A stretch of 64,000 bases of DNA from an uncultured Christensenella sp. (GCA_910578325.1 CAJTQT010000003.1:1-64000), one strand, 5' to 3'. Positions 53,345-61,534 are shown, counted from the stretch's first letter. The notes: a model not told the origin generated them from the sequence alone. Program-made: numbers and translations.

Positions 53345-53656
53345 TCATTCCGAAAGATTTTTTATCTTTTGCCTTAAATCGCTGTCATCCGCGAGAAACA
53401 TTGCAATATCGCGCAAATGCAACTCCATATCCGTTATTATTTCCAAAATTCTTTTGCCTCTCTTCTGAACAGACACTTCACCGGGCATCCACTTATCGCA
53501 TTGTAACATTTTATCTACAATTCTCTGCGAAATGCGTAAATTCATTTCACCGCACCCGCAATGCCCGTAGGCGGTTGAATGAAAGCGTCCGTTATTTAAC
53601 TTAATATAATGCCGATTATAATACCCGCAGTTAAAACAGTTTCTTTCTTCTTCCAT
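53345..53656 (-). CDS. Small cysteine-rich hypothetical protein
   Basis: 103 aa from the ATG at 53656 (AGGTGA upstream). Cys pattern CFNCGYY near residue 7 then HCGCGE near residue 33 gives four cysteines and several His, suggesting a zinc ribbon. A helical C-terminal half follows (ILEIITDMELHLRDIAMFL). No family recognised. It is divergent from the Xre regulator at 53749, and the gap holds two palindromic operators, so it is a likely target of that regulator. Confidence 0.6.
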   Translation of the reverse strand: MEEERNCFNCGYYNRHYIKLNNGRFHSTAYGHCGCGEMNLRISQRIVDKMLQCDKWMPGEVSVQKRGKRILEIITDMELHLRDIAMFLADDSDLRQKIKNLSE

Positions 53657-53691
53657 AAAATCACCTATTTTAGATTTAACAAAACAATTAT

Positions 53692-53710
53692 ATACCCGAG
53701 ATTCGGGTAT
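53692..53710. promoter_or_regulatory. Palindromic operator 1 between divergent genes
   Basis: Perfect 8-bp arms ATACCCGA / TCGGGTAT with a 3-nt spacer, in the gap between the cysteine-rich gene and the Xre regulator. Confidence 0.6.
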
Positions 53711-53718
53711 GTCAAACA

Positions 53719-53741
53719 TTTTACCCGACTTACTGGTAAAA
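53719..53741. promoter_or_regulatory. Palindromic operator 2 between divergent genes
   Basis: 7-bp arms TTTTACC / GGTAAAA around 9 nt. It contains another TACCCGA half-site like operator 1 and lies 8 bp before the Xre start codon. Confidence 0.5.
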
Positions 53742-53748
53742 TTACAAT

Positions 53749-53970
53749 ATGACAAAATTTGCAGAAAGGATTAAAGAGTTCAGAATAGAAAGAAATATGC
53801 AACAAAAAGATTTGGCTGCGGTTTTGTTTGTCAATCAACGCACCATAAGCAACTGGGAAAGAAAAATAAATGTTCCCGATTACGATATGCTAATTAAAAT
53901 TGCGAAGTACTTTGAAGTTTCCATCGACTATCTATTAGGCAACGACGATTATTCTAATAAAAACAATTAA
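53749..53970 (+). CDS. Xre-family helix-turn-helix regulator
   Basis: 73 aa, essentially one HTH_3 domain: MQQKDLAAVLFVNQRTISNWE is the HTH, then YDMLIKIAKYFEVSIDYLLG. Closely related in layout to units of the 147-aa regulator. Likely binds the two palindromes immediately upstream and represses itself and the divergent cysteine-rich gene. Confidence 0.85.
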   Translation: MTKFAERIKEFRIERNMQQKDLAAVLFVNQRTISNWERKINVPDYDMLIKIAKYFEVSIDYLLGNDDYSNKNN

Positions 53971-54181
53971 ATTAAAAGCCGAGATATTTGCGGTCAGACA
54001 AAGAAAAGAACAGCCTAACGCAATAATCCCCTCATTGTAAAAAATCTCATCATTATGGTGAGGTTTTCAATATATTATATTTTTTAGTAATGTTTTTCAT
54101 TACTTATATTAACTCTTCAAACTATTTTTGAAGTAATGTATTTCATTACAAATCTATTTGGGGTTGATTATTTCTCTATAA

Positions 54182-54275
54182 AAGTGAGCGGGTTAGACTT
54201 TAAATGAAATAGCCCCATTAGGGATGCTTCTTTCTCTACAAGAGCGAGCGTTTAATACTTTAAATGAAATAGCCC
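54182..54275. repeat. Two direct repeats of about 57 bp
   Basis: Both copies contain TTTCTCTA, AGAGCGAGCG/AGTGAGCGGG and the 18-mer TTTAAATGAAATAGCCCC (about 54199-54216 and 54256-54273). Confidence 0.6.
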
Positions 54276-54495
54276 CCTCTTTCCCTTCGGGCTTTTCTCC
54301 CACCACTCGTATATGGACGCGTAAGGCATTACGCTTATTCTCTATACTCATTCTCCGTCGCTCGCGGGGGAGACAGTCGGCGCTCGTGAACAGGTTTCGT
54401 GCTCTCTTTATTACACTTGTTCGTGGGCGTAAAACAACACCGCCCACTCACTGCGTACTGTACGTCGCACTTCGGCACTCACTTTAGCGCGCGCC

Positions 54496-54762
54496 TTGCA
54501 CGCGCCGAACTTTCCCTATCAAAGTGTTCGTCGTGGATACTCTCGCTCGGGATGACGTTATCTAAACTTCGTAATCGCTGTCTGTTGGTTTCGCGCCACT
54601 GCACGCGCTGAACTTTCTCTATCAGAGTGTTCGTCGTGTAAACACTCGCTCGGACTGACGTTAACTAAACTTCGTAACCGCTGTCTGTTGGTTTCTCGCC
54701 CTTGCACGCGCCAGACTTTCTCTATCAAAGTGTTCGTCGTGCAAACACTCGCTCGGGCTGAT
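54496..54762. repeat. 103-bp tandem repeat, 2.6 copies
   Basis: Units begin with GCACGCGC at 54498, 54601 and 54704, an exact 103-bp spacing. Each carries TATCAAAGTGTTCGTCGTG (or one mismatch), CTCGCTCGGG and, in the first two, CGCTGTCTGTTGGTTTC. Copies differ by a few bases. Confidence 0.8.
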
Positions 54763-54856
54763 ATAAAAATCAACCTGCTATTATTTATGCCAAGACAAGA
54801 AAAACTATAAAGCCGCAATATTGAGATGAGTGAGTTTTCGCGAACCGCGCCTGCCA

Positions 54857-54987
54857 TTAGTTTAAAACCGCGATATTTGTGTTCAGACAAGGAAAAGACA
54901 CTTTTGCGAACAATCCAACGTACATATACGTACGTGATTGCGAACAAAAGTGCCTTTGACGCAGTATCAACGCAAATAGCGCGGTTT
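54857..54987. mobile_element. 131-bp inverted-repeat element (MITE-like or large palindromic hairpin)
   Basis: Outer arms AAAACCGCGATATTTG (54857-54872) and, reversed, AAAACCGCGCTATTTG (ending 54987) match 15 of 16. The imperfect pairing extends about 43 bp inward to CACTTTTG. A small ACGTAC palindrome is at the centre. No coding capacity. It abuts the stop codon of upp and may also serve as its terminator. A related half-arm occurs at 53972-54010. Confidence 0.55.
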
Positions 54988-55625
54988 TACTTTGTGCCGA
55001 ATAAACGGTCCCCCGCATCCCCCAACCCCGGCACAATATATCCGTTTTCGTTAAGATTGCGGTCAAGCGTAGATATATACACTTTTACGTCGGGATGAGC
55101 GTTTGCAACAACTTCGATGCCCTCAGGCGCGCCGATTATGTTCATAAGCCTAATATCTTTACAGCCGCGTTTCTTTAAAAACTCGATTGCCGCAACTGCG
55201 CTTCCGCCCGTTGCAAGCATAGGGTCAAGAAGTATCGCTATGCTGTTTTCAATTCCGTCGGGAAGTTTGCAATAGTACTCGTGCGGATCAAGCGTTTCCT
55301 CGTCGCGATACATTCCGATATGTCCGACTCTTGCCGTAGGGAAAAGCGTGTGCACGCCGTTCACCATTCCCAGTCCTGCGCGCAAAATAGGCACGATCGA
55401 GACCGCATCGTCCTCGACCATAGTCTGCTCTGTCGTTTCCAACGGAGTTTTGACCATAACTTTTTTGGTCGGAACGTCTTTAAACGCCTCGTAAACCATC
55501 AGAGTTGTGATTTCTTCCACCAACTCTCTGAACTCTTTCATACTCGTCTTTTCATCGCGCAGTATGGCGACCTTATGTCTGATGAGCGGATGATCGAATA
55601 TTGTTACGTTTGGATAATTTTTCAT
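54987..55625 (-). CDS. upp: Uracil phosphoribosyltransferase (copy 1)
   Basis: 212 aa, the normal UPRT length. It makes UMP from uracil and PRPP. Family marks: VTIFDHPLIRHKVAILRDEKT at the N-terminus, VPILRAGLGMVNGV, RVGHIGMYRDEETL, PRPP loop DPMLATGGSA and C-terminal GLGDAGDRLFGTK. A second full-length paralogue lies 168 bp upstream on the same strand. Both keep all active-site motifs, so both may work; one could prefer a different base. A poor spacer separates them, so they may be expressed apart. Confidence 0.93.
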   Translation of the reverse strand: MKNYPNVTIFDHPLIRHKVAILRDEKTSMKEFRELVEEITTLMVYEAFKDVPTKKVMVKTPLETTEQTMVEDDAVSIVPILRAGLGMVNGVHTLFPTARVGHIGMYRDEETLDPHEYYCKLPDGIENSIAILLDPMLATGGSAVAAIEFLKKRGCKDIRLMNIIGAPEGIEVVANAHPDVKVYISTLDRNLNENGYIVPGLGDAGDRLFGTK

Positions 55626-55793
55626 ACTTTACCTTTTTTATTTAAACATTTTCTGAGCGTTTACACTTATATCGTTAAAACAAAGTACGTCTTCGCTGTC
55701 GCCGAAATCGCTTTCGGTATTCCGGACTGATTGAATAATGCCTTGCTCTCACTGAATTTACTAATAGCACGCGCCTCAAACGGCGAATCGGTT

Positions 55794-56435
55794 TTACTTT
55801 GTACCGAACACGCGGTCGCCTGCGTCGCCGAACGCCGTAACAATATAACCGTGCTCGTTGAGAGGAGCGTCGGCGTAATGAGCGACGAACACCTTTATGT
55901 CGGGATGCTGCGACACAACTCGTTCGATACCCTCCGGCGCGGCTATAAGACACATAAGTTTTATATTTTTAAAACCGCGTTTCTTTATCATTTCTATAGC
56001 CGCCGCCGCGGAGCCGCCTGTTGCGAGCGCGGGGTCCACGACTATACACTGTCCTTCGGTGCAGTCCATAGGAAGTTTGCAATAGTATTCGTGCGGTTCA
56101 AGCGTTTCTTCGTCGCGGTAAAGCCCTATGTGTCCGACCTGCGCGTTCGGGAAAAGCGCGGTAAGTCCGTCAACCATTCCCAGTCCTGCGCGAAGTATGG
56201 GGACAATAGCGATTTTCTCGTCCACGACAGGCGACATAAATTTGCTTAGCGGCGCCTGTATTTCCACTTGCTTTGTGGGCAAATCACGAAACGCTTCATA
56301 TCCCATCAACATTGCGATTTCTGAGACTATTTCTCTGAATTCTTTCGTTTTTGTGGTAACGTCGCAAAGGTGTGTAATCTTATGCGCTATGAGCGGATGG
56401 TTCATAACAACTACGTTTTTCATAAAGTCTTTCAT
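55794..56435 (-). CDS. upp: Uracil phosphoribosyltransferase (copy 2)
   Basis: 213 aa paralogue of the preceding gene. It has VVVMNHPLIAHKITHLCDVTT, VPILRAGLGMVDGL, QVGHIGLYRDEETL, the PRPP loop DPALATGGSA and GDAGDRVFGTK. Sequence is clearly diverged from copy 1 (roughly half to two thirds identical), so the duplication is old or one copy was acquired. It follows the uraA permease gene after a hairpin (56496-56521). Confidence 0.93.
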   Translation of the reverse strand: MKDFMKNVVVMNHPLIAHKITHLCDVTTKTKEFREIVSEIAMLMGYEAFRDLPTKQVEIQAPLSKFMSPVVDEKIAIVPILRAGLGMVDGLTALFPNAQVGHIGLYRDEETLEPHEYYCKLPMDCTEGQCIVVDPALATGGSAAAAIEMIKKRGFKNIKLMCLIAAPEGIERVVSQHPDIKVFVAHYADAPLNEHGYIVTAFGDAGDRVFGTK

Positions 56436-56495
56436 AATTCCGATTCCTGTGTTTATTTATCACGCAAAGCGAATTTGCGGGACTTCCAACTAAGA

Positions 56496-56521
56496 TGTGG
56501 CGAGCCCTATGGCTCGCCACA
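56496..56521 (-). terminator. Hairpin between uraA and upp copy 2
   Basis: 11-bp GC-rich arms tgtggcgagcc / ggctcgccaca with a 4-nt loop. The T-run is weak, so it may be a processing or partial termination site. Confidence 0.6.
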
Positions 56522-56546
56522 TTGCATCTTTTATATTTTAAACCGA

Positions 56547-58202
56547 TTACTCTGCCTTGTCAACAGCGGTTTCGACGTCGGAAGCGACTTCAGACAAAAC
56601 GTTATCCTCGGATTCCTGTAAAGCAGAAGTTTCATCCTGCACTTCCGCAGATTCGTCAAACACTTCGTTTTCGCCGTCCGAGGAATCTCCTCCTTCACCG
56701 TCGGCAAGTTTCTTTTTTCTGCCCTTCGAATGCGTGAATATATTGATAAGGACACCGACTATAAGAGCGACCGCCAAAGATGTTATCTGAACGGCAGGTC
56801 CGCCCGTAAGTTTATTGACGCCGAAATCGAAGGTAATTCCACCGATACCGATTACGAGTATAGCCGCAACGGGATAGAGATTCTTATGGTCATTGAGGTC
56901 GACCTCGCGGAGCATATTGAGACCGCTGACCGCAATGAAACCGTAAAGCGCGATGCACGCGCCGCCGATAACGCACTTAGGCAACATATTGATAAGAGCG
57001 ACGAACGGCGAGAAGAACGATATAACCATACAGCCAACGGACGCTATCAAAATAGTCGACGTCGAAGCGTTTCCTGTGAGCGCGACGCAACCGATTGATT
57101 CTCCGTAAGTGGTGTTTGCACAACCGCCGAAGAGGGCGCCAACCGCAGAACCTACGCCGTCGCCGAAAAGCGTTTTGTCAAGACCGGGATCTGTGAGCAC
57201 GTCTTTGCCGATGATATTAGAAATGTTTTTGTGATCGGAGATGTGCTGAGCAAGTTCGACTATTGCAATAGGAATAAAGAGCAACGCAAGATTTCCGATT
57301 GCCGCGCCGTCGAGGATAAAGTTCCTGTGCATCGTCGCGCCTTCAATAATCTGCTTCGTTCCGTCAGGGAGAATGTTATAGCCCTGATATGTAAGTCCAT
57401 TGCGGAGTATTCCTTCGAGGAAAGTGAATTTCGGATAATCGAGGAAACTCTGGACGCGAATGGGCTCGAAGCATTTTACGATAGGAGTGAAATCAACTAT
57501 ACGAAGGATACTCTGCGCCTTGCTTCCGTCGGGAGCGGCATAACTGAACGCCGTAAAGAATATAGCAACTGCAAGTCCTGCCCCGATACCTATAATAAAC
57601 GGAATCAATTTCATCGTCTTTTTGCCTTTAACGGACGCAAAGACAATCATAAAGAATGTAAACAGACCTATGATAACAGCAAGAATGTTATAATCACTTC
57701 CGCCGTTTGCCATAGTCCAACTGCCGGCAGTACCCGCAAGAGAAAGACCGATAATAGCAAGGATAGGTCCGATTATAACGGGAGGAAGCAGTTTGTGAAT
57801 CCACTTAGAACCGACAAATTTAATGACAAGCCCGATTGCAACGTATACGAGCGCGGCAAACACAACACCGATGATAAGTCCCCAGTAGCCGTAGTTATTC
57901 GCCGCCGTAGCGCACAGCGCCCCGAGGAAAGTAAATGAACTTCCGAGGAACACAGGGCTTTTAAATTTAGTAAAGAGCAAGTATACTATCGTGCCTATGC
58001 CCGCGCCGAATAAAGCGGCGGCAGGATCGACAGCCATCTGCGCGAAATACTTGATTCCGTCCTGTTCAAACGAAATGTCGGTTGAACCTACGAGAATCGG
58101 GACGAGCAACGTTGCCGCCATAATAGCAATAATCTGCTGCAAGGCGAACACGATGTTCTGTTTGAACGGCGGTCTGTCTTTGACATTGAATACCAGTTGC
58201 AT
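56547..58202 (-). CDS. uraA: Uracil/xanthine permease, NCS2 family
   Basis: 551 aa. The NCS2 core has about 14 helices: QQIIAIMAATLLVPILVG in helix 1, FLGSSFTFLGAL, GDGVGSAVGALFGGCANTTYGESIGCVALTGNAST (the conserved NTTYGE substrate segment) and ALYGFIAVSGLNMLREVDLN. About 90 C-terminal residues are acidic and disordered, an extension also seen on other transporters in this window. It imports uracil with H+; the two upp genes downstream trap it as UMP. Expression is probably controlled by a leader with terminator and PyrR-type loop. Confidence 0.93.
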   Translation of the reverse strand: MQLVFNVKDRPPFKQNIVFALQQIIAIMAATLLVPILVGSTDISFEQDGIKYFAQMAVDPAAALFGAGIGTIVYLLFTKFKSPVFLGSSFTFLGALCATAANNYGYWGLIIGVVFAALVYVAIGLVIKFVGSKWIHKLLPPVIIGPILAIIGLSLAGTAGSWTMANGGSDYNILAVIIGLFTFFMIVFASVKGKKTMKLIPFIIGIGAGLAVAIFFTAFSYAAPDGSKAQSILRIVDFTPIVKCFEPIRVQSFLDYPKFTFLEGILRNGLTYQGYNILPDGTKQIIEGATMHRNFILDGAAIGNLALLFIPIAIVELAQHISDHKNISNIIGKDVLTDPGLDKTLFGDGVGSAVGALFGGCANTTYGESIGCVALTGNASTSTILIASVGCMVISFFSPFVALINMLPKCVIGGACIALYGFIAVSGLNMLREVDLNDHKNLYPVAAILVIGIGGITFDFGVNKLTGGPAVQITSLAVALIVGVLINIFTHSKGRKKKLADGEGGDSSDGENEVFDESAEVQDETSALQESEDNVLSEVASDVETAVDKAE

Positions 58203-58258
58203 AGTTATCCATCTCCTGAATATGATTTCGTCTTCATCCCCAAATGGGATAAGCCGAT

Positions 58259-58292
58259 AAAAAAACCTTGTTTATACAGGATAAAACAAGGT
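58259..58292 (-). terminator. Attenuator terminator in the uraA leader
   Basis: 9-bp arms accttgttt / aaacaaggt with T7 on the minus strand, between the promoter and the uraA start codon, where an unregulated terminator would make no sense. Confidence 0.75.
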
Positions 58293-58320
58293 ATAACACA
58301 ACGTATATTCTCTCAGCCGC

Positions 58321-58355
58321 AATCTTGTCGATATCCCGTATCGCTCTTAAAGATT
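58321..58355 (-). promoter_or_regulatory. Probable PyrR-binding (anti-antiterminator) loop
   Basis: On the minus strand an outer stem AATCTT/AAGATT, a UUAA internal bulge and an inner CGATA/TATCG stem with a CGGGA loop resemble the PyrR site (conserved UUAA bulge and GNGA loop), though the loop is one base short. The ACAAG of its 3' arm can instead pair with CTTGT of the terminator stem, giving the needed on/off switch. PyrR is encoded 0.8 kb away. Confidence 0.5.
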
Positions 58356-58366
58356 TATCGCATTTG

Positions 58367-58396
58367 ATAATATCACTTCAACCGACTTTGTGTCAA
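58367..58396 (-). promoter_or_regulatory. Promoter of the uraA leader
   Basis: On the minus strand TTGACA (58391-58396), 18-nt spacer, TATTAT (58367-58372), about 165 nt before the start codon. Confidence 0.75.
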
Positions 58397-58509
58397 ACGT
58401 ATTGTGACAATTAACGACAAATTTTTTAATGGAATTTTAATGTTTCCGCAAATTGACAAAAGTGCGGAAAATTGCAATAATACTTCTATCAAGAATCGGC
58501 GGAAGACCT

Positions 58510-58932
58510 ATGAAAAAAATTCTTATAAGCGCGTGCCTTTTAGGCTATGATTGCCGTTATAAAGGCGACAACTGCAAAAATCAGAATATCCTCGACCTGT
58601 ACAAAGACGACATTCTTATCCCCGTATGTCCCGAACAACTAGGCGGGCTTTCCACTCCCCGCCTTCCAGCCGAACGCGTAGAGGATAAAATTATCGCAAA
58701 AGGCGGCAAAGACGTCTCGGAAGAATATAACCGCGGAGCGAATATAGCGGTCGAAATCGCAAAACGCAACAACGTCGACTTCTGCATTATGAAAGCCAAC
58801 AGCCCGTCCTGCGGAAAAGGCGTGATATACGACGGAACTTTTACGGGCGGCAAAAAAGAAGGCAACGGCGTTACCGTTGATAAACTTATTCAGGCCGGAT
58901 TTACCGTCCTGAACGAAACTGAGTTAATATAG
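58510..58932 (+). CDS. DUF523 family protein
   Basis: 140 aa from the ATG at 58510 (GGAAG upstream); the typical N-terminus MKKILISACLLGYDCRYKG starts there. Conserved Cys residues: SACLLG, DNCKNQ, PVCPEQLGGL and KANSPSCG. DUF523 proteins are widespread and probably bind a metal or Fe-S cluster; no proven activity is known to me. Divergent from the uraA leader, convergent with pyrR. Confidence 0.85.
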   Translation: MKKILISACLLGYDCRYKGDNCKNQNILDLYKDDILIPVCPEQLGGLSTPRLPAERVEDKIIAKGGKDVSEEYNRGANIAVEIAKRNNVDFCIMKANSPSCGKGVIYDGTFTGGKKEGNGVTVDKLIQAGFTVLNETELI

Positions 58933-58974
58933 TTTTACGCTATATAATTTATAATCTATTATAAACAACAATCT

Positions 58975-59505
58975 TTATTCGCACAGTATAACGCAGGTTT
59001 CGCCGTCCGTTTCATCGAATTTTACAGAAACGCTTTCCTGCAACGACGTAGGTATATTCTTTCCGACGTAATCGGCTCGTATGGGAAGTTCTCTGTGTCC
59101 TCTGTCCACAAGCACGGCGAGTTGAATGCTTTTAGGTCTCCCGAAATGCAAAAGCGCTTCTATACCCGCCCTTGCGGTTCTTCCCGTAAAGAGCACGTCA
59201 TCGCAAAGTATTACGTTTTTATTCTGTATATCAAAACCTATTTCCGTTCCGTTTACAGACGTAGCCTCGCGGCGGAAAACGTCGTCTCTGTAATGCGTGA
59301 TATCTATAGAACCGATTTTGACTTCCGCGCCCTCAATCTGTCTGATATTCTCGCCTAAACGCTCCGCCATAGGTACGCCGCGGGTTTTTATTCCCACCAG
59401 AACAACGTCCTGAGTCCCCTTGTTTTTTTCAACTATCTCGTGAGACATTCTTACAAGAGCGCGTCCCACAGTAACTTCGTCAAGCAATGCAACTTTTGTT
59501 TTCAT
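58975..59505 (-). CDS. pyrR: Bifunctional pyrimidine operon regulator / uracil phosphoribosyltransferase PyrR
   Basis: 176 aa from the ATG at 59505, preceded by GAGGTG at 6 nt. Family marks: LVRMSHEIVEKN, VLVGIKTRGVPMAERL, the PRPP loop VILCDDVLFTGRTARAG and LAVLVDRGHRELPIRADYVGKNIPTS. PyrR binds leader RNA when UMP/UTP are high and favours termination; it has weak UPRT activity. Here it starts 1 bp after the stop of the radical SAM gene rather than leading a pyr operon, but the uraA leader nearby is a good target. Confidence 0.95.
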   Translation of the reverse strand: MKTKVALLDEVTVGRALVRMSHEIVEKNKGTQDVVLVGIKTRGVPMAERLGENIRQIEGAEVKIGSIDITHYRDDVFRREATSVNGTEIGFDIQNKNVILCDDVLFTGRTARAGIEALLHFGRPKSIQLAVLVDRGHRELPIRADYVGKNIPTSLQESVSVKFDETDGETCVILCE

Positions 59506-59506
59506 C

Positions 59507-60349
59507 TTATGCACCTCGTTTTTCGGATTTTAATTTTAACAGCAATCCTGCAAGTTCGTCAAGGTCGAAATCTGGAACGTATTCCTGAGTTGCGCTATCC
59601 AAATCCTGACAAAAGCCGTTTGACAGCCCCTCTTCGAAAAACATTTCCGTTGCGCGGCTGTACTCTTCTTCCGTGAGTCTGCGACCGAGCGTTAAATGAT
59701 CCGCCACCGCGGCAGTCGGGAAATACTGTCCCATAAGGCTGACGCAGACCGTATCGTCTATCTCCGCTATTTTACGCAAAACGCCTCGCGTATTAGGCAA
59801 CTGAGCAGGCAAAACAAGATGACGTACTATCACGCCCTTTTGCATCATTCCGTCGCCGTCGAAAACGTCGACGGGACGCTGTCTCCGCATCTCGGCAACC
59901 GCTTTTTCAGCGACAAGCGCATAGTTCTTCGCTCCCGAAAACTCGTAGGCGATCGCGTCGTCGGAATATTTGAAATCCGGCAGATATATGTCGACAAGTC
60001 CTTCAAGTTTTCTCAGATTCGCAACCGTCTCATAACCGCTGCTATTCCACACAAAAGGCACTTTAACTCTCGATTTTGCTTTTTCAAGTGTTTTATAAAG
60101 CAACGGAGTATAATTTGACGGCGTAACAAGATTTATATTGTGAGCGCCGATATCCTGCAAATATTCCATACAGTCAATCAACTCGCTCTCGCTTACCTGC
60201 AAGCCTTTTCTGCCGTGAGAAATCTCAAAGTTCTGACAAAATTTACAGCGGAGACTGCACCCCGAAAAAAACACCGTGCCGCTTCCCCTCTCTCCCGAAA
60301 GACAGGGCTCTTCAAAATGGTGCAGACCTATCCGCGCAATCTTGTACAT
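59507..60349 (-). CDS. Radical SAM protein, PflX/PflA-activase-like
   Basis: 280 aa. Radical SAM cluster motif CxxxCxxC in FFSGCSLRCKFCQNFEISHG (Cys near 30, 34 and 37), followed by LVTPSNYTPLLYKTLEKA, VWNSSGYETV and YLPDFKYSDD, as in the COG1313 PflX group. These bind [4Fe-4S] and SAM and are presumed to activate a glycyl-radical partner or modify a protein; the partner is unknown and no glycyl-radical enzyme is in the window. Probably co-transcribed with pyrR. Confidence 0.85.
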   Translation of the reverse strand: MYKIARIGLHHFEEPCLSGERGSGTVFFSGCSLRCKFCQNFEISHGRKGLQVSESELIDCMEYLQDIGAHNINLVTPSNYTPLLYKTLEKAKSRVKVPFVWNSSGYETVANLRKLEGLVDIYLPDFKYSDDAIAYEFSGAKNYALVAEKAVAEMRRQRPVDVFDGDGMMQKGVIVRHLVLPAQLPNTRGVLRKIAEIDDTVCVSLMGQYFPTAAVADHLTLGRRLTEEEYSRATEMFFEEGLSNGFCQDLDSATQEYVPDFDLDELAGLLLKLKSEKRGA

Positions 60350-60451
60350 TTCAACTCCTTATCTGTCAGTTTATAAATATTGTCGTTTTTTACGTGCGAT
60401 ACATTTGCTCACAATAGCGTTCAACCGCCGATTTCAAAATTCTATATAGGT

Positions 60452-61183
60452 TTATTGCTTTCTAAGAAATTCCATTGCTTTCTTAGCCTGCGAATACTCG
60501 TCTCGGTGTTTTATGCTATACTGTCGTCCGTTATATACGAAATTCGAACCCGTCTGATGAAAATCGAATTTTACTCCGTATTTATCGCAATCTGCCCGCA
60601 CTTTCTTTATCCATTCGAAATCGCACGGTCTTGCATTGTCATACGACTCGCCGCCTACGCTAACCATATCGATAAAACCGCCGCTCAGATAATTTTCAAG
60701 AGGCACGTATTCCAAAATAGGCGAAAGAAACGCGTATCTTTTTTTTGCGGGCAACTCTATTAAATACGGCAATCTGGTTTCCGCCGCCCTCCTGTTTTCA
60801 CAGGATACCGCAATCGCGACGTTTTCATATCCTCCGTTCCAGTCATCGGGAAGACAGGCTTGCGCTCTTTTTATGCGTTTTGTACAAATAAGGAAATTCA
60901 GGTCCTTGCGGCGTTTAATAATATCCCAGGCTTCTCTTCTCCATTCATCCGCCTCTTCTATAAAAAAATCCGAAGTGAAACAAGTCGCAACTTCCGTTCC
61001 AGAAACCACTTTATAATTGCCCACCCTATCCTTTTTAAGCGGCAGTTGAAAATTTGTTTTGGATCTCCGCACCGTGTCAGAGTCCACCCCGCGCTTACCG
61101 TCCAAATAGAACACGAAACAGTGCGCGCAACCTTCACTGCATCTGTGACATCCGTGCCACGGATTCCAAATTATCCCTTTCAT
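60452..61183 (-). CDS. DUF5131 (phage Gp37/Gp68-like) protein
   Basis: 243 aa from the ATG at 61183, chosen for GGAG 8 nt upstream and because the family begins MKGIIWNPWHGC. Cys-rich start (CHRCSEGCAHC) resembles a radical-SAM-like CxxxCxxC cluster. Later motifs are SDFFIEEADEWRREAWDII, FLICTKRI, AIAVSCENRRAAETRLPYL and VSVGGES. The family is found in phages and bacteria and is uncharacterised. The open frame continues 87 bp further upstream but lacks family similarity there. Confidence 0.85.
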   Translation of the reverse strand: MKGIIWNPWHGCHRCSEGCAHCFVFYLDGKRGVDSDTVRRSKTNFQLPLKKDRVGNYKVVSGTEVATCFTSDFFIEEADEWRREAWDIIKRRKDLNFLICTKRIKRAQACLPDDWNGGYENVAIAVSCENRRAAETRLPYLIELPAKKRYAFLSPILEYVPLENYLSGGFIDMVSVGGESYDNARPCDFEWIKKVRADCDKYGVKFDFHQTGSNFVYNGRQYSIKHRDEYSQAKKAMEFLRKQ

Positions 61184-61456
61184 CTCATACTCCGCAAACT
61201 CATATCGTATGATATACGGTTCAAGTTTAGCAACGGCAAAAATTACTTTATTTATTTTTAAATTATACAATACACTCCACCGAATTGCAATAATATATAT
61301 ATCTTACAAAACATAACTTTAATCACAGGTGCAAGGCTTTCAGAAAAGCGAACCGGCAGACTGGTTTGCATAAGCGTGCCTCAGTCGCAGCGCGAAGTGT
61401 ATGCACCGTACACCGCTATATTATAGCGCAAGTACGCTCGACATATAAGAAAAAAG

Positions 61457-61474
61457 CACAAGCAGGGACTTGTG
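61457..61474. terminator. Bidirectional hairpin terminator
   Basis: 6-bp arms cacaag / cttgtg with A-run before and T-run after, between tRNA-Pro and the DUF5131 gene. Confidence 0.65.
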
Positions 61475-61534
61475 TTTTTCTGTGTTATTAGTCCGAATAT
61501 ACTGAAAGATTTAGCGCACGCAGTGCGCCATCAA

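Larger units (their letters stand above)
53971..54986. other. One-kilobase gene-free repeat patch
   Basis: No credible gene. It contains, in order: a weak hairpin (54037-54066) that may end the Xre gene; two copies of a ~57-bp unit sharing TTTAAATGAAATAGCCCC (about 54182-54275); a 103-bp tandem repeat (54496-54762); and a 131-bp inverted-repeat element (54857-54987). A partial copy of the latter's arm lies at 53972-54010. Frames that happen to be open across the repeats are not coding. Confidence 0.6.

Noticed and set aside
54496..54762. Regular repeats as a CRISPR array
   Set aside because: The 103-bp units are contiguous with no unique spacers and no cas genes are near.
54193..54947. Several small open frames in the repeat patch
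   Set aside because: They follow the repeat unit, lack starts with ribosome sites and have no similarity to proteins.
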